From: Clostridia bacterium
GTDB taxonomy: Bacteria; Bacillota; Clostridia; TANB77; CAG-508
Assembly (NCBI GenBank): GCA_030539215.1
Contig: JAUNSM010000003.1
Location: 1-36,898 of the forward strand
Reading direction: 5' to 3'
Length of the DNA: 36,898 nt
The notes under the pieces are model-generated. The model worked only from the letters and a program-made list of their open reading frames with translations, ran no database searches and was not told where the DNA came from. Positions within the stretch are counted from its first letter, which is position 1, and the number at the start of each line of letters is the position of its first letter. A program made the position numbers and the translations under genes. Below, piece after piece: positions 1 through 7,858 of the stretch.

Positions 1-998
1 TATTTTTTGTAAGAAATAGTAAAATGATAGGTAGAGAACATTATTTTTTTGAAAATTTGAATAATTTAACAGGTAACGAAATTTTATCAGAGTTTATAAA
101 GCAATATTATATAAATAAAATAGATTTGCCAAGCAAAATAATGTTACCACAAAACATACAAGATATAGATTTAATACAAACTTTATTATCTAATAAAGTA
201 AAAAGAAAAATAGAATTTAAAATTCCTCAAAAAGGTGAGAAATTAAGGTTTATAGAAATGGCAAATAATAATGCTAAAATTACATTAGAAAACAAAACAA
301 AAGGAAAAGAAAATATTGTATTACAATTAAAAGATATTTTACAACTTGAAAAGCTTCCTAGAAAAATAGAATGTTTTGATATATCTAATATTTCAGGAGA
401 ATATATGGTAGCTGGAATGTGTACAGCAAAAGATGGTGTAATAAATAAAAATTTAGGCAGAAGGTTTAAAATAAAAACTGTATTTTCTCAAGATGATCCA
501 AAGTGTATGGAGGAGGTAGTAACAAGAAGAATAAAGCATTCTATAGAAAACTCTAAAGGGGCATTTGGCACTTTACCAGATGTAATATTTGCAGATGGTG
601 GGATTACTCAAATAAGAGCAATAAAAAAAGCAGTTGATAAGTATAATATTTGTATTCCTGTGTTTGGAATGGTAAAGGATAAAAAACATAATACGAGCAA
701 GCTAATTGATGAAAACAAAAAAGAGATACAATTAAATGAAACACTAATGAATTTTATAACAAATATGCAAGATGAGGTACATAGAATAGCAATTGAATAT
801 AATAGAAAGCTTAGAAATAAAGATACAACAAAGTCTAAATTAGATAAAATAAAAGGAATAGGAGAAAAGAAAAAACAAGATTTACTAAAAAAATTTGATA
901 GCATAGAAGGAATAAAAAAGGCTAATCTTTTAGAAATTTCACAAGTAAAAGGAATAACTGAAGAATTGGCAAGAAAAATCAAGAAAGAGCTCTTATAA
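1..998 (+). CDS. uvrC: UvrABC system protein C, C-terminal half (5' end outside window)
   Basis: UvrC is the dual-incision nuclease subunit of nucleotide excision repair. The reading frame is open to the window edge (first full codon at 3), and the residues before the first ATG at 24 (FFVRNSK) match the UvrC segment that precedes IGREH, so the true start lies upstream. The RNase H-like endonuclease domain shows IECFDISN with its catalytic Asp, FADGGITQIRAI, GMVKDKKHNTSKLI and HRIAIEYNRKLRNK. A tandem helix-hairpin-helix domain closes the protein (IKGIGEKKKQDLL and VKGITEELARKI). About 330 of the usual 600 residues are present; the GIY-YIG nuclease domain must lie upstream. The family call is certain; only the N-terminal half is unseen. 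Confidence 0.96.
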   Translation, partial: FFVRNSKMIGREHYFFENLNNLTGNEILSEFIKQYYINKIDLPSKIMLPQNIQDIDLIQTLLSNKVKRKIEFKIPQKGEKLRFIEMANNNAKITLENKTKGKENIVLQLKDILQLEKLPRKIECFDISNISGEYMVAGMCTAKDGVINKNLGRRFKIKTVFSQDDPKCMEEVVTRRIKHSIENSKGAFGTLPDVIFADGGITQIRAIKKAVDKYNICIPVFGMVKDKKHNTSKLIDENKKEIQLNETLMNFITNMQDEVHRIAIEYNRKLRNKDTTKSKLDKIKGIGEKKKQDLLKKFDSIEGIKKANLLEISQVKGITEELARKIKKELL

Positions 999-1062
999 AA
1001 ATTGTAATATTTATTAAACTCCTTGAATATATATTAAAAAAAGGACAAGGAGAGAGGTAAAT

Positions 1063-1260
1063 ATGGTTGATATAACAAAAGATGAGTTTTGGGAAAATAA
1101 GTGCAAAGAAGTTATAAAAAATGAAAGAAAAAACAATAAATTAAAAGAATTAATTAATAAAAATAAAATTATGACAATACTTGTAATAGCTTTAACATTA
1201 CTAATAACAGCAAATACAGTTTTTATATATAGGTTTTTCAAGATTTTAACAACAATATAA
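1063..1260 (+). CDS. Small single-pass membrane protein, unknown function
   Basis: A 65-residue protein that I do not recognise. A strong Shine-Dalgarno (AAGGAGAGAGG) sits just before the ATG. The N-terminal 35 residues are highly charged and lysine-rich, which suggests a cytoplasmic side. One hydrophobic segment follows at about residues 38-60 (MTILVIALTLLITANTVFIY), and the tail is short. It lies between uvrC and the methyltransferase with short gaps, so it is probably part of the same transcript. The gene is supported by its ribosome binding site and amino-acid composition, not by homology. Confidence 0.6.
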   Translation: MVDITKDEFWENKCKEVIKNERKNNKLKELINKNKIMTILVIALTLLITANTVFIYRFFKILTTI

Positions 1261-1295
1261 TAAAAGGTAGCTTAACCTTAAGAAAAGGGGTAAAA

Positions 1296-2163
1296 ATGAA
1301 TATAGCAAATAATTGGAAAGATTATGAAATATTAGATATGGCAAATGGATATAAACTAGAAATATGGAAAAATGTAACATTAGTAAGACCAGATCCTCAA
1401 ATAATTTGGAAAGAAAAATCTTTTCCTGAAAAATGGGAAATGGCAAATGCTGTATATAATAGAAGTAACAAAGGGGGAGGAAGTTGGAATTATAAAAATA
1501 AACTTCCACAAAGTTGGCAAATAAAATATGGAGAACTTGTTTTTAATATAAAACCAATGGGATTTAAACATACAGGGCTTTTTCCAGAACAAGCTGTAAA
1601 TTGGGATTGGATGATAAAAAAAATAAAAAATGCAAAAAGACCAATAAAAGTTTTAAATTTATTTGCATATACAGGAGGTGCATCATTAGCATGTTTATAT
1701 GCAGGTGCATCTGTTTGCCATGTAGATAGTTCAAAAGGTATGGTGGCTTGGGCAAAGGAAAATGCTATATCTTCAAATCTTCAAGACAAGCCAATTAGAT
1801 ATATAGTAGATGATGTAATAAAATTTGTAAAAAGAGAATTAAAAAGAAAAAATAAATATGATGCAATAATAATGGATCCACCATCATATGGAAGAGGAGC
1901 TTCTCGGAGAAGTATGGCAATTTGAGAGTAACATTTCAGATTTAGTACAATTATGCACACACGTTTTAAGTGACAAGCCACTATTTTTTTTAATAAATTC
2001 ATATACAACAGGAATATCTTCACAAGTATTAGAAAACATATTAAAATTAAACTTAAAAAAACTTAAAGGGAATTTTTTAGCAGGTGAAATAGGACTACCT
2101 ATGAAAAATTCAGATTTACTACTTCCTTGTGGAATTTATGGAAAATGGGAAGCTTTAAAATAA
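1296..2163 (+). CDS. RlmI-like class I SAM-dependent methyltransferase, read through a CGG +1 shift
   Basis: Predicted rRNA-type methyltransferase, likely acting on 23S rRNA in the cytoplasm. The SAM-binding motif I is VLNLFAYTGGASL (about residues 115-127), followed by the acidic VDSSKGMVAWAKEN and the catalytic DPPSYGRG (about 194-201). In the first frame the protein ends at 1925, right after DPPSYGRG. The rest of the family continues PSYGRG-x-x-GEVW, and exactly this (GEVWQFESN) is in the +1 frame through 2163. Skipping the C of the CGG at 1905-1907 joins them as GRGAS-GEVWQFE, giving 288 residues. The ATG at 1296 follows AAAAGGGG. A conventional pipeline would call this a pseudogene; the matching CGG sites in three other genes argue for recoding. 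The exact rRNA target is not deducible. Confidence 0.85.
1905..1908 (+). other. CGGA +1 recoding site in the methyltransferase
   Basis: Zero-frame codons are GCT TCT CGG AGA, with a zero-frame stop at 1923-1925. Skipping C1905 gives GCT TCT GGA GAA GTA TGG (A S G E V W), which matches the conserved sequence after the catalytic DPPSYGRG. A purine-rich GAGGAG lies just upstream but is not shared by the other sites. Confidence 0.75.
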
Positions 2164-2193
2164 AAAATAATTATGTAGATTTTATAAAACACA

Positions 2194-2241
2194 AAAAATC
2201 ATATATGAAATTAATTTTTTTAAATTTCATATATGATTTTT
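2194..2241. terminator. Hairpin terminator after the methyltransferase
   Basis: A perfect 19-bp inverted repeat, 2194-2212 against 2223-2241, with a T-rich 10-nt loop. The stem ends in five A/T pairs, so a T-run follows on either strand. It separates the uvrC group from the agr locus. Confidence 0.75.
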
Positions 2242-2326
2242 AATTGTATGTAGAGATTATAAAAATAATAAATAAATTAAAAGTAAAATCATTTTAACAA
2301 CAAAGAAAAAGTTGAGGTGATTTTAT

Positions 2327-2962
2327 TTGATAGAAAAAATATGTAATAAATTAACAGAAAAAATAAGAAATAAAATGCCAGAAATAGATAATGAAAAAGC
2401 AGAAATTATAAACTATGGGCTTCAATTAGTAATAGGGGAAATACCAAAAACATTTGTAATAATTGCAATTGCATATATGTTTAAAGTTTTAGAACTTACT
2501 GTTTTAGCTTTGCTATTTATAATGCCATATAAAACATTTTCTGGTGGAGTTCATTTAAAAACACATATAGGATGTATAATTGCAACTAGTTTATTTTATA
2601 TAGGGACAGCAGTATTAAGCAAGCATATTATTTTTGAGCAAATATATCTTAAATATATAATAATTATAACAACTTGGGTTTTTAGTATAATTATGATAAA
2701 ACTTTATGCCCCAGCAGATACAGAAAATGTACCAATATTAAGAAAAAAGGATAGAGATTTTAAAAGAAAATTATCATACATAACTATGACATTAACTTTA
2801 GTTTGTGCATTAATAGTAAAAGATTCAGTAATCTCTAATTTATTAATATTTGGAACATTTTTACAAACTATATTTATAACTAAATTTATTTATAAAATAA
2901 CAAATAATAAATATGGTTATAAAGAATACATAAAAAGGCAAAATATGAATGTGACAACATAA
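2327..2962 (+). CDS. agrB: AgrB-like autoinducing-peptide processing protease
   Basis: AgrB is a membrane cysteine protease that cuts the C-terminal tail from AgrD and helps form the cyclic peptide. The 211-residue protein has the family signature SGGVHLKTHIGC, with catalytic His76 and Cys83, followed by several hydrophobic helices through about residue 195. The TTG start at 2327 is chosen because a Shine-Dalgarno (GAGGTGA, 2314-2320) lies 6 nt before it. The length fits the family. agrD follows 44 nt downstream on the same strand. The kinase and regulator that would sense the peptide lie on the opposite strand, facing this pair. Confidence 0.95.
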   Translation: MIEKICNKLTEKIRNKMPEIDNEKAEIINYGLQLVIGEIPKTFVIIAIAYMFKVLELTVLALLFIMPYKTFSGGVHLKTHIGCIIATSLFYIGTAVLSKHIIFEQIYLKYIIIITTWVFSIIMIKLYAPADTENVPILRKKDRDFKRKLSYITMTLTLVCALIVKDSVISNLLIFGTFLQTIFITKFIYKITNNKYGYKEYIKRQNMNVTT

Positions 2963-3006
2963 TACGTATTACATATATAAAATTAGAACAAAAAGGGGGG
3001 ATATAA

Positions 3007-3126
3007 ATGTTAAAATTATTAGCTAAAGTTGCAGAAAAATATGCAAAATCTACAAATACAGCATGTGTATTCTGGCATGCTTTTCATCAACCAAAAATGC
3101 CTGCATCATTAATAAAAAAAGATTAA
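3007..3126 (+). CDS. agrD: AgrD-like autoinducing peptide precursor
   Basis: A 39-residue open frame directly after agrB, preceded by a run of six G as ribosome binding site. It has the three parts expected of AgrD: an amphipathic N-terminal helix (LLAKVAEKYAK), a Cys-containing signal core (TNTACVFWHAF) and a C-terminal recognition tail (HQPKMPASLIKKD) that matches the tail typical of clostridial AgrD. If AgrB cuts before HQP, as expected for the family, the macrocycle runs from the Cys to Phe and has seven residues, not the usual five. The call rests on position next to agrB and on the tail motif. Confidence 0.92.
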   Translation: MLKLLAKVAEKYAKSTNTACVFWHAFHQPKMPASLIKKD

Positions 3127-3148
3127 TTAAGTAGTTGATTTCATACAA

Positions 3149-3177
3149 AAAGAAGCTGCTTTCGACACAGCTTCTTT
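3149..3177. terminator. Hairpin terminator between convergent agrBD and agrAC
   Basis: A 10-bp perfect stem (AAAGAAGCTG with CAGCTTCTTT) and a 9-nt loop, followed by an AT-rich stretch. It lies between agrD (plus strand) and the end of agrC (minus strand) and can serve both. Confidence 0.75.
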
Positions 3178-3259
3178 AATTTTATATAATAAAAAATTTC
3201 TCTGATTATTTAAAGACTCAAATGGCGAGAACAAAAAGTTACTTTGTTACTTTGCTGAT

Positions 3260-4618
3260 TTAATAATATATTTCTAATTGTTGTTTAAATAATTTATTAG
3301 TTTTAGTAGTGAATAAATTTAAATTATTACTTTTTTTAAGAATTTGACGAACTTCCCATAATCCAAGACCATGGTTTTTGCCATCAGCTTCATTTTTGGA
3401 AGTATAACCTTTTTCAAAAATTCTTTCTGTATCTACACTTTTATTAGAATAAGTATTTTCAATAACAAATAATTGCCTATTTGCCTTATTATCTTTACGA
3501 ATTGTAATATATATAATTTTTTCATCACATTTATTACTTGCTTCAATAGCATTATCTAAAAGAATACCAAGTATTCTAGTTAAATTATATGTTTTAATAT
3601 TTAAAGTTTTTAAATCTAAAAACACTTCAAAATTTATTTTAATATTTAATTCTTCTGCTTTATGATATTTAGAAGTAAGCAAACTATAAATGGCTGGATT
3701 ATTAATAAGCTCTGGATTAAGTATGGCTAAATTATTAACTTTTTGACAATCAGTCATTAAATCAGAATAGTAATTTTTTAAACCATTCATATCATTAGTA
3801 GAAATATAACCACCTATTGATTGAACAATATTATTAAAATCATGTTTAAAACCTCTAATATTATCATAAAGTATAGTTAAAGTTTTATTATATAATTTTT
3901 CTTCTTCTAAATTTTCAGTGGTAACTTCTAATTTATTTGTTCTATAAAGACTAAACATAGAAATAATAAAACAAACTAAAAGGATAAATATAGTAGAAAA
4001 TTGCAAACTATATGGAAGAATATCCATATACTTAGTAGTTATGTATGATTGTATAACTAATGATATAATACCAATTATAAAATTAATTAATAGTATTACA
4101 TTATTTTTCTTTTTAAAACTATCTTTTATATTAATATTAAATTCAATATTTTTACAAAAAGCATATAATAAATATATAAATAAATATTGTATTAATGAAT
4201 AGCATAATTTATGAATTGGTATAATTATAAAAGCATTAGAATTTACATTAAATATAATTGAATAAACATTTACTAAAAACGAAAGTGATAAAATAAAAGC
4301 AACATATTGTACTACTTCAGCAAGAACTGATTTTAAAATATTAGTTTTAAATATGAAATAAACACAAATAGGACAGGCTATAATATTTATAAAAGTATTA
4401 TATGGAACAGAGATAAACCAAGAAGTGAAAAGACCCAATATAGATAATAATATAACATATAAAGTTTTTTGTTTTTTGGTTGAATCAATATTTAAAATTG
4501 TAGTAAATAATAAAACTGATACAGTCATTTCAATAAAGACTAAAGGAATATTAATTATTTTAATCAAAAACTCATTTTCTGTTGTTAGTGCGTTCCAAAT
4601 TGTTTGTAAAATTTCCAT
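3260..4618 (-). CDS. agrC: AgrC-like sensor histidine kinase
   Basis: A 452-residue membrane kinase, the probable receptor for the AgrD peptide. The N-terminal half holds about six hydrophobic segments (residues 20-225). The dimerisation and phosphoacceptor box is GFKHDFNNI with His259. The GHKL-type ATPase has an N box LLDNAIEAS (Asn356) and a G box HGLGLWEVRQI (about 416-426). The start at 4618 is supported by GGAGG nine nt upstream (4628-4632); a longer frame to 4675 is open but lacks such a site. The gene begins 47 nt inside the 3' end of agrA, so the two are probably translationally coupled. Confidence 0.92.
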   Translation of the reverse strand: MEILQTIWNALTTENEFLIKIINIPLVFIEMTVSVLLFTTILNIDSTKKQKTLYVILLSILGLFTSWFISVPYNTFINIIACPICVYFIFKTNILKSVLAEVVQYVAFILSLSFLVNVYSIIFNVNSNAFIIIPIHKLCYSLIQYLFIYLLYAFCKNIEFNINIKDSFKKKNNVILLINFIIGIISLVIQSYITTKYMDILPYSLQFSTIFILLVCFIISMFSLYRTNKLEVTTENLEEEKLYNKTLTILYDNIRGFKHDFNNIVQSIGGYISTNDMNGLKNYYSDLMTDCQKVNNLAILNPELINNPAIYSLLTSKYHKAEELNIKINFEVFLDLKTLNIKTYNLTRILGILLDNAIEASNKCDEKIIYITIRKDNKANRQLFVIENTYSNKSVDTERIFEKGYTSKNEADGKNHGLGLWEVRQILKKSNNLNLFTTKTNKLFKQQLEIYY

Positions 4619-5312
4619 TTTCAAAAACCTCCAAAATTTTATTTTTATATTTAGATCCAATAGAACAGAAATCATTAGGCGAAAAAGATACTGTATTTTT
4701 GTTATAATTTATATCAGAAATTTTTTTCACATTTATTATATAGGATTTATGACATCTAACAAAGTTTTCGGGCAGACAACTTTCGATCTTATTAAAAGAA
4801 CTATAAGTTTCATAAGTACGAGTAGTTGTACAAAATATTAATTTCATCCCATCTTTTTTAATATAATTAACTTCATCTTGATTAATTATTGTTTTGTTAT
4901 TATTTAATCTAATAAATTTAGAAGGAGTATGTTTTATATCTTCAATAAGTCTTAAAATAGTTTCTTCTAATTTTTCATTAACAATAGGTTTTGGCAAGTA
5001 ATCAAATGTTTTATATTTATATGCAATTAATGCATATTCTAAATGTCCAGTAGTAAAAATAATATATACATCTTTATTTTTTTTTCTAACAATATTAGCT
5101 ATATCACATCCAGTCATTTCAGACTGTAAGTTTATGTCTAAAATCAAAACATCAACTTTATGAGTCTGCACATAATTTATTACATCATGTGCAGTATGAG
5201 CCTGCAAACCAATTTCTGCATTAATATTATTATTTATAAATATGGATTCTAACATTTTATAGAGCTTGTTTAATATAGAAGGATTATCATCACATATAAC
5301 AAAATTTAACAT
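4572..5312 (-). CDS. agrA: AgrA-like LytTR response regulator
   Basis: A DNA-binding response regulator of 246 residues, the expected partner of the overlapping agrC. The receiver domain (1-120) has the acidic pair CDDN at 7-10, the phosphoacceptor Asp59 in LILDIN and the conserved Lys in YLPKP. The LytTR DNA-binding domain (about 135-235) includes IRLNNNKTI, NYIKKDG and RCHKSYIINV. AGGAGG precedes the ATG, and a near-consensus promoter lies at 5376-5404. Unlike staphylococcal agrBDCA, the regulator precedes the kinase and the pair runs toward agrBD. Confidence 0.93.
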   Translation of the reverse strand: MLNFVICDDNPSILNKLYKMLESIFINNNINAEIGLQAHTAHDVINYVQTHKVDVLILDINLQSEMTGCDIANIVRKKNKDVYIIFTTGHLEYALIAYKYKTFDYLPKPIVNEKLEETILRLIEDIKHTPSKFIRLNNNKTIINQDEVNYIKKDGMKLIFCTTTRTYETYSSFNKIESCLPENFVRCHKSYIINVKKISDINYNKNTVSFSPNDFCSIGSKYKNKILEVFENGNFTNNLERTNNRK

Positions 5313-5375
5313 ATAAGCCTCCTAGTTTATAATATAATAAAAAGAAGAAATTCCTTAATTTTCCAAATTAATTTA

Positions 5376-5404
5376 AATATAATCTAAAAAGGAAATAATG
5401 TCAA
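5376..5404 (-). promoter_or_regulatory. SigA-type promoter for agrA-agrC
   Basis: On the minus strand, TTGACA (5399-5404), a 17-nt spacer and TATATT (5376-5381) lie about 65 nt before the agrA start. Confidence 0.7.
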
Positions 5405-5500
5405 TATAAAAAGAATAAAAAAGTAAAATTGAAACTAATGAGTAATTATTGATAAATAAGTAAACTAAAATTAATAAAATATAACTTTATTAATCAAATA

Positions 5501-5529
5501 TTGACATAAGATTAAGCTTTTTATATAAT
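5501..5529 (+). promoter_or_regulatory. Consensus SigA promoter for purM
   Basis: TTGACA (5501-5506) and TATAAT (5524-5529) with an exact 17-nt spacer: a perfect housekeeping promoter 46 nt before purM. The short leader leaves no room for a purine riboswitch. It holds only a small hairpin, AGAGGA-GCT-TCCTCT, just upstream of the AGGAGG site. Confidence 0.85.
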
Positions 5530-5575
5530 TGTAACAAGAGGAGCTTCCTCTAATATTTTTTAGGAGGATAAAAAA

Positions 5576-6601
5576 ATGGACAAAGGTTTAACTTATGGTG
5601 TCAATATAGATATTGCAAATGCAACCAAGAAGGAAATGGCAGAGGTTTTAAAAACAGATAAGAGGGTACTAAATAAATTTGGAGCTTTTGCTTCAATATT
5701 TGATTTAAATTTTTCTAATTATAAAGAACCTGTTTTAGTATTAAAAACAGAAGAACCAGGTTCAAAACAGTTACTTGCAGCTCAATATGGTAGTCTTGAA
5801 ACAGTTGCTTATGACATGATTAATCATTTAATTAATGATTGTATTGTAATGGGAGCAACTCCTTTAGCAATACAGGATGCAATAATATGTTCAAAAATTG
5901 TTAAAGAAGATATAAATAAAATTGTTAAATCTATTGCTGATGCATGTGAAAAACAAGGTTGTGTTTTGACAGGAGGAGAAACATCAGAACAACCAGGAGT
6001 AATATCTAATGGAACATATATTCTTACATCAAGCATTGTTGGGATTGTTGAAAAAAGTGAGGTAATTGATGGCTCAGATATTAAGGAGGGAGACATTGTT
6101 TTAGGAGTTTCTTCTAGTGGAATTCATACTAATGGATATACATTAGTAAGAACTTTAATCAAAGAGCATCCGCAAATTTTAAATGAGGTAATTAATGGGA
6201 AAAGTTTTATGAATACTATTCTTGAACCACACAGGTGCTATTATAATTATGTTAAAAATTTATTTGGTACAAAAATGATACATGGTATGGCACATATAAC
6301 AGGAGGAGGAATTTGCGAAAATTTAAATCGCATATTACCTGATAATGTAAATGCAGAAATTAATCTTTCAAAATATAACATATTAGAAATATTTAAAAAA
6401 ATAAAAACATTTGGCAATGTTTCTGACAAAGAGATGTTAAGAACATATAACTTGGGAATTGGGTTTGTTATAGTAACTGACTCTAAACATTCTGAAGATG
6501 TAAAAAAACATATATCTAAAGAAGGTATATCTTGCTATGAGATTGGAAAAATTGTTAAAGGAAACAAACAGGTAGTTACAATAGGTAATTTAAATTGGTA
6601 A
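5576..6601 (+). CDS. purM: Phosphoribosylformylglycinamidine cyclo-ligase (AIR synthetase)
   Basis: PurM makes aminoimidazole ribonucleotide from FGAM with ATP, the fifth step of purine synthesis. The family motifs appear in order: GVNIDIANATKK at the N-terminus, NDCIVMGATPL, LTGGETSEQPG (about residues 131-141), SSSGIHTNGYTL and GMAHITGGGICENL. At 341 residues it is the usual length. The ATG at 5576 has AGGAGG at the right spacing. It stands alone, with no other purine gene beside it, its own consensus promoter and a strong terminator after it. Confidence 0.95.
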   Translation: MDKGLTYGVNIDIANATKKEMAEVLKTDKRVLNKFGAFASIFDLNFSNYKEPVLVLKTEEPGSKQLLAAQYGSLETVAYDMINHLINDCIVMGATPLAIQDAIICSKIVKEDINKIVKSIADACEKQGCVLTGGETSEQPGVISNGTYILTSSIVGIVEKSEVIDGSDIKEGDIVLGVSSSGIHTNGYTLVRTLIKEHPQILNEVINGKSFMNTILEPHRCYYNYVKNLFGTKMIHGMAHITGGGICENLNRILPDNVNAEINLSKYNILEIFKKIKTFGNVSDKEMLRTYNLGIGFVIVTDSKHSEDVKKHISKEGISCYEIGKIVKGNKQVVTIGNLNW

Positions 6602-6618
6602 ATAATTTTAACTAATAA

Positions 6619-6644
6619 AAAAAATCGCTCTGAGCGATTTTTTT
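6619..6644 (+). terminator. Intrinsic terminator after purM
   Basis: ATCGCT-CTG-AGCGAT core, flanked by a run of A upstream and seven T downstream: a canonical rho-independent terminator 20 nt after the purM stop. Confidence 0.9.
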
Positions 6645-6702
6645 CATTTTAAGTAATAAGTTTTATTTTTTAACATATTTATTTAATACGAGGAGGATTT
6701 AT

Positions 6703-7518
6703 ATGAGAAGTGAAAAGATAATATATATACTATTAGGAGCAATTGTATGTGTATTTACATTTAGCTTAATAACTTTCAACAACTCACTAGAGCAAGAAAG
6801 CATAACTACTAGTTCTGTAGCTATAATATCAAATAAAAAGATAGGCTGGGGAATAAAAAGGAATGATAATCATAATCAACCAGATTTAGGAAAAACCAAT
6901 ATATCATTAATAAATAATTATGAAGGAATTGCAATAGGAAACAAGGAAGATAAAAATGTATATTTAACATTTGACGAAGGATATGAAGCAGGATATACAG
7001 AAAGAATATTAGATATATTAAAAGAAAATGATGTAAAAGTAGCTTTTTTTATAACAGCACATTATTTAAATACACAACCACAATTAGTACAAAGAATGAT
7101 TGAAGAAGGACATATAGTAGGCAACCATACAGTAAACCATAAAAGCATGCCAGATTTAGAGGATAAAACAATAAAAGAAGAAATTATGAATTTGCATACA
7201 GCAGTATATGAAAAGTTTAATTATGAAATGAAATATATAAGACCACCAATGGGAGAATTTAGTGAAAGGACATTAAAAACTACACAAGAGTTGGGATATA
7301 CGACTACAATGTGGAGTTTAGCTTATGATGATTGGGATGAAAAGAAACAAGGAAGAGAAGAGTATGGAAAAAATAAAATAATATCAAATATTCATAATGG
7401 AGCAGTAATATTACTTCATGCTAATTCAGTAGATAACTCAAATATATTAGATAGCTGTATAAAAGAAATAAAAAAAATGGGATACGAGTTTAAAACATTA
7501 GATGAATTAAAAAAATAA
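6703..7518 (+). CDS. pdaA: Delta-lactam-forming polysaccharide deacetylase
   Basis: A carbohydrate esterase family 4 enzyme that de-N-acetylates muramic acid so that muramic delta-lactam can form in the spore cortex. An N-terminal signal anchor spans residues 6-24. The NodB domain begins near residue 86 with YLTFDEGYEAGYT (Asp91), then GNHTVNHKSMP with metal-binding His142 and His146, RPPMGEF (180-186), MWSLAYDDWD and GAVILLHA. The segment IGWGIKRNDNHNQP before the domain is typical of the PdaA subfamily rather than general deacetylases. It is followed by yqfC and yqfD, consistent with a sporulation role. The start has GAGGAGG upstream. Confidence 0.92.
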   Translation: MRSEKIIYILLGAIVCVFTFSLITFNNSLEQESITTSSVAIISNKKIGWGIKRNDNHNQPDLGKTNISLINNYEGIAIGNKEDKNVYLTFDEGYEAGYTERILDILKENDVKVAFFITAHYLNTQPQLVQRMIEEGHIVGNHTVNHKSMPDLEDKTIKEEIMNLHTAVYEKFNYEMKYIRPPMGEFSERTLKTTQELGYTTTMWSLAYDDWDEKKQGREEYGKNKIISNIHNGAVILLHANSVDNSNILDSCIKEIKKMGYEFKTLDELKK

Positions 7519-7548
7519 ACATATAAATTAATAAGAAAAGAGGATAAG

Positions 7549-7842
7549 ATGAAAAACAAAAAGAACACAAAAGTAACAAATAAAATAAATGAAATATTAG
7601 AAGTGCCAAGAGAAATAAGTGCAGGCAATCCAAAACTAACAATTATTGGATTTGATGAAATGTTAATAGAGAATTATAAAGGAATACTTGAATATGAAGA
7701 ATTTTATATAAAGATAAATACTACTATAGGAAATATTAATATTAGTGGATTTAATTTGAGTTTAGAACAAGTTACAGAAGATGATATATCTGTAAAAGGC
7801 AAAATAGAGAGTATAGATATTGAAAGAGTTATAGATGAATGA
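7549..7842 (+). CDS. yqfC: Sporulation protein YqfC
   Basis: A small YabP/YqfC-family protein of 97 residues. Recognisable family features are LEVPREISAGNPKLTIIGFD and the beta-rich centre with NYKGILEYEEFYIKI and GFNLSLEQ. In Bacillus, yqfC lies directly before yqfD in an operon of the mother-cell sigma factor, as here. AGAGGA precedes the ATG by 7 nt. It is cytoplasmic or membrane-peripheral, with no membrane segment. Confidence 0.88.
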   Translation: MKNKKNTKVTNKINEILEVPREISAGNPKLTIIGFDEMLIENYKGILEYEEFYIKINTTIGNINISGFNLSLEQVTEDDISVKGKIESIDIERVIDE

Positions 7843-7858
7843 AACGGAGGAGAAAAAC

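Noticed and set aside
24-26. ATG at 24 as the uvrC start
   Set aside because: The upstream codons in frame encode conserved UvrC sequence, so the gene continues beyond the window edge.
5530-5575. Purine riboswitch in the purM leader
   Set aside because: Only 46 nt separate the promoter from the start, too short for the aptamer, and the conserved pairing is absent.
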